DNA of 64,000 nt from JAGMCJ01 sp046761005 (lineage in GTDB: Archaea > Thermoplasmatota > Thermoplasmata > RBG-16-68-12 > JAGMCJ01): positions 1 to 64,000 of the forward strand of contig JBHIFI010000002.1 in the NCBI GenBank assembly GCA_046761005.1. The letters run 5' to 3'. A program made the position numbers and the translations under genes. The notes below the pieces were generated by a model. It ran no database searches. It saw only the letters and a program-made list of their open reading frames with translations, and was not told the origin of the DNA. Positions 52,639-59,259 of the stretch are shown here, piece after piece. How positions within the stretch are numbered: position 1 is the first letter of the stretch; every line of letters starts with the position of its first letter.

Positions 52639-53649
52639 TTAGCACTTTATGCCTAACGCGAGATCCGTTTTCTTGATACTTTCTATCTTGTCGCTTTCGA
52701 TTCCAGTCATGGCTCTGATCGCATCAATATTTTCTGGGACGACATCGGATTCCTGATGAATCGCTTGGTAGTAGTACAGGGTATCGCCCACAACATGAGT
52801 TCCGTCTCTCCACACCGCTATCTCGTAAAGGTCCGTCCTGTTTCTGCACATGTCCTTTGCCATCTCCATTATCTGAGCCGTGGATTTGATTCCTTCCTCG
52901 CCATCGACGATAAGAATTCTGGGCGACTCCTCCCACAGAGTGAGGATATCTTCCCTCCTAACCTCCCGCTTGAGCTTGACCATGAGGGAATGAAGGTGCA
53001 TTATCGTCGTAGGAACCTTCACAGCGGTAGTCTGAATGTTCAGGTAGGGCATGACAGTTTGAACGTCAGGACCATGATGGGAGGGCACCTTAAGAACAGG
53101 CTCTATGGCATTGATCGGACCCCTCTTTGTGTCCCAGGGATCCGCTCCCCGCCTAACCATCACAGCCATGACATACTCGATTCCGTACTCTCGATGAAGA
53201 GGGAAAAGCGTTCTTATCAGCCCAGTTGTGTTGCACGATACCACCCTGAGGAAGTCAGCGCCGATTGCATCTTCATAGTTCGCAAGCGCGTTGAATGAGA
53301 GATTCGTCAGCTCGTGCTTCTCGCCACCTTGCCAGATGGCCTTGACGCCAGCTTTCTCATAGAGCTCCTTGTAGCCGCTTTTCTTGGGAGTTCCGTCCAC
53401 GATTAAGTCGGCTTCTTGGAGAAGGTCTTGGAGAGTTCCATGAACATCGATACCCTTATCCTTGAATCTTCCAACGAATTCCTGGGATGCCGCATAGAAC
53501 GGAAAACCTCTCAAGATTGCCATCTTGGCCTCATAAGTCGGCCTCGTTTTTGTCACTCCGACTATTTCCATATCATCTTGTGAGGCAACGGCATCCGCAA
53601 TCCTCTTGCCTATCGTCCCATAACCATTGATTGCAACCTTGATGGCCAT
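52639..53649 (-). CDS. gap: Glyceraldehyde-3-phosphate dehydrogenase (archaeal type II)
   Basis: A 336-aa phosphorylating GAPDH of the archaeal type. NAD(P) fold AINGYGTIGKRIADA, catalytic Cys139 in VVSCNTTGL, and the substrate region HHGPDVQT are present. The start MAIKVAINGYG and the length match the family. Archaeal type II enzymes mostly serve gluconeogenesis and accept NADP as well as NAD; the cofactor bias cannot be settled by eye. It has its own TATA-like region near 53680 and ends exactly where trmJ ends on the other strand. Confidence 0.95.
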   Translation of the reverse strand: MAIKVAINGYGTIGKRIADAVASQDDMEIVGVTKTRPTYEAKMAILRGFPFYAASQEFVGRFKDKGIDVHGTLQDLLQEADLIVDGTPKKSGYKELYEKAGVKAIWQGGEKHELTNLSFNALANYEDAIGADFLRVVSCNTTGLIRTLFPLHREYGIEYVMAVMVRRGADPWDTKRGPINAIEPVLKVPSHHGPDVQTVMPYLNIQTTAVKVPTTIMHLHSLMVKLKREVRREDILTLWEESPRILIVDGEEGIKSTAQIMEMAKDMCRNRTDLYEIAVWRDGTHVVGDTLYYYQAIHQESDVVPENIDAIRAMTGIESDKIESIKKTDLALGIKC

Positions 53650-53694
53650 TCAAACTCCCGGTCATTTAAGGGCAAAAATCATATAAAGGTTTGT

Positions 53695-54675
53695 TCAGAG
53701 CGGAAAATAGAGCTCCTTGCGAATCCGCGGAATCATCGCCATCAGGACTGCGGACTCACAGAGATTTGAGCGGGTTACAATTTCATCGGAGAGATAGCCA
53801 ATAGCTCCCTTGTTCTCTTTGATTCGGGCGGTCTCGAGGTCCGCCAAAGCGCCTGCGAGATCGCTCCCCATCTCTAGCTTTTCTATAATCTTGGCGGGAA
53901 GCATAAATCCCGCGCTATGTCCTACCGTAACTTTCTCAAGCTTGTCAACGACCGCACAGAATTGAATGCAGAAATGGGATTTCGACTCCTCATCCCAAAC
54001 GACTCCCGACTCAATCCCGACTCCGAAATCCGCCTCCTCCAGACTTTCGCGGGCACGGTTTGCAGCACCTTGAAGAGCCTCTTTGTTCATGGGTTGCCTG
54101 GGAACATCGGAGGGCACGGAAACTCCGTGAACCTCTACTTTACCAAAGAGCTTGAGGAATACGTCCCTGACCGCCCATATCTTGGTCTTGTTTCTTGAAC
54201 CAACATTAACAATCAGCTGACGGATCATCTTTCCATTCTCGTCTATCTCCTCGAGCCTTATTCTTCTGCAAGATATAGGGACGCAGTCCTCAGCAAGAAC
54301 CATATCCACCTTAACGATCTTCAAGGGCCTCAGACCTGCCGCCATCCTTTCTTCATTTATCTCCTCCGCAGTTCTCCTTGTTTCATGGGAAACCACGATC
54401 GCGTCAAGTGGCTCAGTCTTCGCCGGTCCAAATCTGTCCTCTATCTTGACAATTTCGAAGTTCGAATGTCCACTAGCCGTGAGGTAGTTGCTCAGAGCCG
54501 CTTTTCTCGCCTCGTAGGGGGAAACAGGATAGCTCTTCTCTGACTGGGCCATTTCATTCGAGGTGAGACCGATAAGCACCCCCTCTCCGACCTCAAATGC
54601 ATTTGCCAGAAGAGCCTTGTGACCCTTGTGAATTCTATCGAACGTCCCGCCCAAACATACCTTCAGACCTGCCAC
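53695..54675 (-). CDS. Fusion of archaeal phosphopantetheine adenylyltransferase and DUF84 (XTPase-like) domain
   Basis: About 326 aa in two parts. Residues 1-155 are an archaeal PPAT, with CLGGTFDRIHKGH (HxGH in the form HKGH) and the ISCRRIRLEEI loop, making dephospho-CoA. Residues from about 160 are a DUF84/YjjX-type inosine/xanthosine triphosphatase, with NVGSRNKTK, PMNKEALQGAANRA and GIESGVV. The two domains are joined in one frame. The open frame runs 54 codons further upstream, but that part is a shadow of the zinc-ribbon gene; GTG 54675 is the likely start. Its 13-nt overlap with the upstream gene suggests coupling. Confidence 0.85.
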   Translation of the reverse strand: MAGLKVCLGGTFDRIHKGHKALLANAFEVGEGVLIGLTSNEMAQSEKSYPVSPYEARKAALSNYLTASGHSNFEIVKIEDRFGPAKTEPLDAIVVSHETRRTAEEINEERMAAGLRPLKIVKVDMVLAEDCVPISCRRIRLEEIDENGKMIRQLIVNVGSRNKTKIWAVRDVFLKLFGKVEVHGVSVPSDVPRQPMNKEALQGAANRARESLEEADFGVGIESGVVWDEESKSHFCIQFCAVVDKLEKVTVGHSAGFMLPAKIIEKLEMGSDLAGALADLETARIKENKGAIGYLSDEIVTRSNLCESAVLMAMIPRIRKELYFPL

Positions 54676-54881
54676 CCCCAACTGAGGAGGAGAATAAGGA
54701 TAAGAATGATGATGCTGCCAACATACAAGAAAAGAAGCTGGTTCTTCTTCCTCTTCAATCTTCTCTTGTGATCGTTCTCGCACTCTTTTGAACAGAAAAT
54801 ATCCTTTGTGGGTATTGCCCGTCCACATCCTAGACAATGCTTGTGCTGGATTAATCTTTCGACCATTGCCTGTTCAATCAT
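54663..54881 (-). CDS. DUF2116-type zinc-ribbon membrane protein, 72 aa
   Basis: The N-terminal half is a small zinc ribbon, HCLGCGRAIPTKDIFCSKEC (Cys pairs CxxC and CSxEC), then a Lys/Arg-rich linker. The C-terminal half is one membrane helix (about 48-68) ending WGWQV. ATG 54881 or GTG 54884 starts it. The cytoplasmic zinc ribbon plus single anchor is typical of DUF2116 in archaea, of unknown role. Its end overlaps the PPAT-DUF84 gene, so they form a pair; no functional link is clear. Confidence 0.75.
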   Translation of the reverse strand: MIEQAMVERLIQHKHCLGCGRAIPTKDIFCSKECENDHKRRLKRKKNQLLFLYVGSIIILILILLLSWGWQV

Positions 54882-55008
54882 CACTCCGTATTAAATAATT
54901 GTCTTTGCACTCTGAGCTCAGGGTGGCGAGTTCAGCTTCTAACAGTAAAGATTTGCGAAAATATTAAATAGGGCGAGGGGTATCTAAACGTAACCAGTCA
55001 GGTTTCTC

Positions 55009-55026
55009 ATGTCGGAGAGCAGATGA
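55009..55026 (+). CDS. Five-codon leader ORF ahead of gar1
   Basis: ATG TCG GAG AGC AGA TGA (MSESR) begins at 55009, after the predicted transcript start near 54988, and its stop overlaps the Gar1 ATG as ATGA. It may be a translational coupling device or chance; GGAG inside it also serves as the Gar1 ribosome binding site. Confidence 0.3.
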   Translation: MSESR

Positions 55027-55286
55027 AACGTTTGGGAATTGTGGCAGACGTCTCTTATCGAGGAACGCTGGTCATACGTGCTGAAACCGCTCCCAGAACG
55101 GGAGAGGAGGTCTTCACCAGTGAAGGAATGCATATCGGCAGGGTCGAAAAGGTGTTTGGCCCGGTTTCCCGCCCCTACGTTTCTGTGAGACCGACATCGA
55201 GAAAGCAGAAGCTGATCGGGATAATAGGTAAGGAACTCTACCTAGAGGAATGGGGGCGAGATATTGCCGAAGAAGAAGAAGGTTGA
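55023..55286 (+). CDS. gar1: H/ACA RNA-protein component Gar1
   Basis: An 87-aa Gar1 protein of the box H/ACA pseudouridylation complex. The single beta-barrel is clear: LGIVADVSYRGTLVIRAE, then IGRVEKVFGPVSRPYVSVRP, the usual family core, with no Gly-Arg tails as in archaea. It contacts Cbf5, which is not in the window. ATATTAAATAG at 54961-54971 is the promoter. The tail EEWGRDIAEEEEG overlaps the TTG start of tfb by 23 nt. Gar1-TFB is a common archaeal pair. Confidence 0.92.
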   Translation: MKRLGIVADVSYRGTLVIRAETAPRTGEEVFTSEGMHIGRVEKVFGPVSRPYVSVRPTSRKQKLIGIIGKELYLEEWGRDIAEEEEG

Positions 55287-56202
55287 GACGACAGCCGAGG
55301 TTACGAGGTGTCCTGAGTGTGGGAGTTCTCACCTCACAAGGGATTACGAAAGGGGAGAACTCGTTTGTGAGGAATGTGGTCTTGTTCTCGACGATCAGAT
55401 GATTGATCAGGGGCCCGAGTGGCGGGCATTTGATGTTGAACAAGGTGAGAAGCGGGCGAGGACAGGGGCTCCCATGACTTATACGATGCATGACAAGGGC
55501 CTGTCAACCACGATTGGATGGAAGAACAAGGATTCCTATGGCAAGAGCATCCCCACAAGGAACAGAGCCCAGCTGTACCGACTCAGAAAGTGGCAGAGGA
55601 GGATTCGCGTTTCCAATGCCACAGAGAGAAATCTTGCCTTCGCTTTGAGTGAGTTGGACCGTATGGCAAGCGGTATGGGTCTTCCCAGGAATGTCAGGGA
55701 GACCGCCGCGATGATATATAGGAAAGCGGTGTCAAAGAACCTCATCCGTGGGAGGAGTATAGAGGGAGTTGTAGCCGCCTCCCTATATGCAGCATGCAGA
55801 CAGTGCAATGTTCCCAGAACGCTGGACGAGATCGCTGGGTCTTCGAGAGTGGGAAGGAAAGAGATTGGAAGGACATACCGCTTTATGACGCGAGAGCTCA
55901 AACTCAAACTCATGCCCACAAGACCTCAGGATTATGTCTCAAGATTCTGCAGTAAGCTCAGGCTGAGCGGTGAGGTCCAATCAAAGGCTGTCGAAATCTT
56001 GAAGGACGCGGCCGATAGAGAACTCACCTCGGGCCGAGGGCCGACTGGAGTTGCAGCTGCTGCTATCTACGTAGCATCCATACTTGCCAACGAAAGAAGA
56101 ACGCAGAGAGAAGTTGCGGATGTAGCCGGAGTCACAGAAGTAACCATAAGAAACAGATACAAAGAGCTGACCGACAAGCTGGGAATAGAGGTAGAACTCT
56201 AG
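55264..56202 (+). CDS. tfb: Transcription initiation factor B (TFB)
   Basis: A 312-aa TFIIB homologue. The N-terminal zinc ribbon has Cys at 16, 19, 35 and 38 (CPECGSS, CEECG). A B-finger/linker (EWRAFDVEQGEKRARTGAP) leads to two cyclin repeats, the second ending VTEVTIRNRYKELTDKLGIEV with its recognition helix. It recruits RNA polymerase to TBP-bound promoters and reads the BRE just upstream of TATA. The start is TTG 55264 inside gar1, so translation is coupled. It overlaps the convergent endA by 4 nt. Confidence 0.95.
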   Translation: MPKKKKVETTAEVTRCPECGSSHLTRDYERGELVCEECGLVLDDQMIDQGPEWRAFDVEQGEKRARTGAPMTYTMHDKGLSTTIGWKNKDSYGKSIPTRNRAQLYRLRKWQRRIRVSNATERNLAFALSELDRMASGMGLPRNVRETAAMIYRKAVSKNLIRGRSIEGVVAASLYAACRQCNVPRTLDEIAGSSRVGRKEIGRTYRFMTRELKLKLMPTRPQDYVSRFCSKLRLSGEVQSKAVEILKDAADRELTSGRGPTGVAAAAIYVASILANERRTQREVADVAGVTEVTIRNRYKELTDKLGIEVEL

Positions 56203-57251
56203 GGCCTTATTCGATAGAGTCGAAGGTAATCGATTTTTCTTCCAACGCGACCGAACAGGATGTCCTTTTTCACCCCATGAGCCAGCCTGACCGCCCTACT
56301 CACCTCAGGCCACATGCCCTTGTAGTTGGCGGGGAGGGAATGGATTAGATACTTCGCATGGTGAGTCTCCGTATCTCCTTTATAAGCGCGAAAATGTGAA
56401 CCATACTTGAATCCCGTTTTCACAACGATTCCCCTTTCTTTTAGGTCCTCGTAGACCCTAAGCCTCATTCGGAAATCGGACTGCACCTTTAGAGCTTCCT
56501 TGATGAACGTGACATGGGAAATCCTTCTCCCGGTTCTTCCATTCACGACTTGTATATCTCCCCTCTTCATCAGAAAGGCGGTTTCTATGAGAGAGAGCTG
56601 GAGCCTGCTGCCAATCATTCTTCCGAAGAACTCGCTCTCGTGGATCCTCCTCGCTTTTCCTGGATCTAATACCATGGTCCTGTCGCCCAGAAAGATGGCT
56701 TCTGCGGGAGGCTTCGTCTTTTTCTTCACCGTCCGTCCCTTCGGGCTGACCTTCGATATATTGTAATAGGTCAGATCACCCTCCTCGTCCACGACAGCTG
56801 CAAGAAGCTTTTTTCGAGCCGCCGTGGCCCTCTCCAAGAGGTTGAGCAAGCCATTCAAGTCGAAAACCGTTCTTTCGGAGATTGCAGCCACCCAGTATTT
56901 CGATGGTGCACTAGCAGGACCACCTCCTCTTGGGTAAACCCGGAAATCGAGAGGCCTAACGCCTGTCTTGATAACATATCCTCTCATCCTCAGGTCTCTG
57001 TAAACAAGATACCTGATCTCGAAATTATCCTCCCTCTTGTGAGCGAGGCGGATGAGATCGTCAGCACCGACCTTCTTCCCCCTGGTCTCAACTTCAATCC
57101 TTCCGTTTTCAATTAGGTAGAGCCCCTCAATGAGTTCCAACTTGAGGGAACCCCCGGGCTGGGGCTTGCCGAAATAACCCTTGCTGTGTATCTGGCTGGC
57201 CTCTGATTCATCAAGGATTTCTATCTCTTCATTCCTGAGAATGGCAATCAT
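56199..57251 (-). CDS. endA: tRNA-splicing endonuclease EndA (two-domain form)
   Basis: A 350-aa tandem-fusion endonuclease. The N-terminal half repeats the fold but lacks the active site (NFEIRYLVYRDLRMRGYVIKTG). The C-terminal half has the catalytic set Tyr in FKYGSHFRAY, His in HHAKYLIHS and Lys in GVKKDILFG. Such fused forms act as homodimers that cut bulge-helix-bulge introns. Neither tRNA in the window has an intron. It starts at ATG 57251 with CTATAAATC (about 57277) on the far side, then the second repeat array begins. Confidence 0.92.
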   Translation of the reverse strand: MIAILRNEEIEILDESEASQIHSKGYFGKPQPGGSLKLELIEGLYLIENGRIEVETRGKKVGADDLIRLAHKREDNFEIRYLVYRDLRMRGYVIKTGVRPLDFRVYPRGGGPASAPSKYWVAAISERTVFDLNGLLNLLERATAARKKLLAAVVDEEGDLTYYNISKVSPKGRTVKKKTKPPAEAIFLGDRTMVLDPGKARRIHESEFFGRMIGSRLQLSLIETAFLMKRGDIQVVNGRTGRRISHVTFIKEALKVQSDFRMRLRVYEDLKERGIVVKTGFKYGSHFRAYKGDTETHHAKYLIHSLPANYKGMWPEVSRAVRLAHGVKKDILFGRVGRKIDYLRLYRIRP

Positions 57252-57352
57252 CTTGGTCTCGATAGTGTCAGTCCTCTATAAATCTTCCCGGAGCGAGATC
57301 ATCGATATCTCTACTCAATTGGAGAACACGAGGTTTCAGGTTTGGTGTTGGT

Positions 57353-57361
57353 TCAGTAGCA
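57353..57361. repeat. 9-bp repeat X, first copy (locus 2)
   Basis: TCAGTAGCA directly before unit A. It recurs at 57497-57505 and, with two changes, at 57640-57648. It is unrelated to the nine bases at locus 1. Confidence 0.7.
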
Positions 57362-57496
57362 GGTGGTGCAGAATGAATGGTTGATGCTGCTCATTTCAGA
57401 GTCCTCTCAAGAGATCTAGCGTATTGCTGGCTTCGGTAGCTAATGAGGCTCGAAAGGTCTCTTCTTAGCCTCCCAAACCATCGATTCTACATCACC
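57362..57496. mobile_element. Short inverted-repeat element A (MITE-like), locus 2
   Basis: 135 bp, the same length as at locus 1 but clearly diverged inside. The right end ATTCTACATCACC is identical to locus 1; the left end GGTGGTGCAGAAT has two changes from the perfect inverse. No coding capacity. Confidence 0.7.
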
Positions 57497-57505
57497 TCAG
57501 TAGCA
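57497..57505. repeat. 9-bp repeat X, middle copy (locus 2)
   Basis: TCAGTAGCA, the only sequence between units A and B; identical to the first copy at this locus. Confidence 0.7.
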
Positions 57506-57639
57506 GGCCATGTAGAAAAAGAAGTGTAGAGACAGAAGTCGATTATTATAAGAGATTTCGAAATATAAAACTGAAAGAGTAGCAAGAAATCCGAGAATTC
57601 GGCGATTTTGAGACAATACACCGACTTTTCTACACCGCC
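57506..57639. mobile_element. Short inverted-repeat element B (MITE-like), locus 2
   Basis: 134 bp, identical in every base to 22907-23040. It has the same imperfect inverted ends with the TGTAGAA core and no coding capacity. Full identity implies recent movement or copying. Confidence 0.8.
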
Positions 57640-57648
57640 CCAGTTGCA
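57640..57648. repeat. 9-bp repeat X, last copy (locus 2)
   Basis: CCAGTTGCA, seven of nine bases the same as the other copies. It ends exactly 10 bp before the TATA box, as at locus 1. Confidence 0.6.
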
Positions 57649-57658
57649 GCGAATTATC

Positions 57659-57666
57659 TTTATATA
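57659..57666 (+). promoter_or_regulatory. TATA box of the HTH regulator gene
   Basis: TTTATATA followed by GAAGA, the same 13 nt as at the thermosome promoter. The predicted start near 57688 fits a leaderless GTG 57690. Confidence 0.65.
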
Positions 57667-57689
57667 GAAGAGTTTACCTATTGAAATTC

Positions 57690-58631
57690 GTGAATCGCCA
57701 GCAGATGATTGGTGAGGCTCGCGAGATTCTGGCGAAAACCGGATTCTATCTCTCACAAGAATTGGATACGAGGAGTATCAGCTTTGACTTCGTCGCTAGG
57801 CGAGACGATATGCTCTTGGTCGCGAAAGTGTTCCTGAACATAGACTCGCTGGGAAGGAAGTGCTCTCAGGAACTCAAGATTATAGCCTCCTGCTTGGAGG
57901 GAAGCCCACTCCTATTGGGCAAGAGAAGCGGGTCGGGACAGCTCGAGGATGGTGCTATCTATTCTCGTTTTGGAATTCCAATCCTCTCCATAGGAACCCT
58001 CAGAGACTTCCTCGTCGAAGGTGTCCCCCCGTTCATGTTCTCCGCCCCTGGTGGTCTCTATGTGAAGCTTGATAGCTCTGTGATAAGAAAGGCCCGGGAA
58101 AAGAAGAACATATCTCTGGGAACTCTCGCAGAAATGGCAGGCGTTTCTAGGCGAGCCATACAGATGTATGAGGATGGGATGGGAGCGACCATTGAGGTCG
58201 CTCTCAAACTCGAGGAATTCTTGAAAGAGCCCATAGTTCAAGCTGTCAATCCTTTCCGCATGATTCCGGATGCCGATCAGATACTGATGTCCTGGGACCA
58301 GCTCAACGCGTTCGAGAGGGACGTTTTCGAACATCTCTCCATGCTGGGGTATAGCATTATCCCAACCATCAGATGCCCATTCGATGCACTGACAAGGGAT
58401 AAGAAGGTCATTCTATTGACGGGACTGGAAAGAAGGCAGGGAGACCTTTCGACGAAAGCAAAGGTAGTTGCAGACATATCCAGCGTTGTGGAAAAGGACT
58501 CCGTCATATTCGTTAGGCGTTTGACAATGAAACAAAATATCGAGGGAACACCAATTATCCGGAAAGAGGAACTCAAGAAGCTAAGAGACAGAGAGGAGAT
58601 GCTGGATATGATTTCCGAGCGGAAGAAGTGA
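57690..58631 (+). CDS. Archaeal HTH-type transcriptional regulator
   Basis: About 313 aa. The first 130 residues are an alpha/beta domain (ISFDFVARRDDMLLVAKVFL, as in restriction-endonuclease-like folds). A central XRE-type helix-turn-helix follows (IRKAREKKNISLGTLAEMAGVSRRAIQMYEDG in pieces), then a C-terminal domain with KVILLTGLERRQGDLSTKAKVV. This matches the archaeal family of putative HTH regulators such as MJ0173-type proteins. The frame opens at TTG 57681; GTG 57690 fits the TATA spacing. The promoter directly follows the repeat array. The partner gene is 4 nt downstream. Confidence 0.82.
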   Translation: MNRQQMIGEAREILAKTGFYLSQELDTRSISFDFVARRDDMLLVAKVFLNIDSLGRKCSQELKIIASCLEGSPLLLGKRSGSGQLEDGAIYSRFGIPILSIGTLRDFLVEGVPPFMFSAPGGLYVKLDSSVIRKAREKKNISLGTLAEMAGVSRRAIQMYEDGMGATIEVALKLEEFLKEPIVQAVNPFRMIPDADQILMSWDQLNAFERDVFEHLSMLGYSIIPTIRCPFDALTRDKKVILLTGLERRQGDLSTKAKVVADISSVVEKDSVIFVRRLTMKQNIEGTPIIRKEELKKLRDREEMLDMISERKK

Positions 58632-58635
58632 TTCG

Positions 58636-59259
58636 ATGGACTCCGTGAGGAGGGGCGGTTCCTGTATTTTCGTAATGCCTGTGATAAGGGGCCTCGTCAG
58701 TGAGGCGAGGGAGGTAGATCGGGCGGTTCAGGAGACGAAACCGGATGCGCTTGGTATTTGCGTATCAAAAGAGGAACTCAAGACGTTGGACGCCCTTGGA
58801 GGTCAAAGGACAGAGCCCTCAAGCTCTCACGAGGAGGCCTATATGAGGGGACTGGAAAGATTCGGAGAGGTGAGGAAGCCACCGCCATGCTACTCTGAGG
58901 GGTTATCAATGGCAAAACGTCTGAGAATACCGTGCATCGCCTTGGACATGGATGAGAGTCTATATAGTGAGGCATACTGCACTTTCGTTTCTGTCGTTGA
59001 TGTGATGAGGCAAACGAGGGATTCTCGTGTAGTTCTGGAGAAGGAATTCCAGGCTCAGTCGCCCGAGGAATTCGTTTTGGAACTCGATGCGTACGTCAAT
59101 AGGCACAAGGGTTTTGAGAGGCTGGAGCGGGAAAGGGAGAGATATATAGCTCTGAGACTGTCCAAAATGCAAGGCAAATGGTCAAGAATTCTTGCCCTTG
59201 TTGAAGTAGAAAGGGCAAATGGTGTCATCGAGAACTTGGAACGACTACTCCCTCTCTAG
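58636..59259 (+). CDS. Conserved hypothetical protein paired with the HTH regulator
   Basis: A 207-aa protein without a firm family. The N-terminus GSCIFVMPVIRGLVSEAREVDRAVQETKPDALGICVSKEEL is alpha/beta with a KPDALGIxVS strand, weakly recalling TraB/PrgY-type proteins, but their catalytic motifs are not clear. The rest is helical and charged (KGFERLERERERY). There is no membrane segment. It starts 4 nt after the regulator stop, so it is probably co-transcribed and co-regulated. Its end overlaps the convergent pilin-like gene by 15 nt. Confidence 0.65.
   Translation: MDSVRRGGSCIFVMPVIRGLVSEAREVDRAVQETKPDALGICVSKEELKTLDALGGQRTEPSSSHEEAYMRGLERFGEVRKPPPCYSEGLSMAKRLRIPCIALDMDESLYSEAYCTFVSVVDVMRQTRDSRVVLEKEFQAQSPEEFVLELDAYVNRHKGFERLERERERYIALRLSKMQGKWSRILALVEVERANGVIENLERLLPL

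Noticed and set aside
54676..54837. N-terminal extension of the PPAT-DUF84 frame
   Set aside because: It overlaps the zinc-ribbon membrane protein in another frame on the same strand, and the PPAT fold begins at LKVCLGGTFD.
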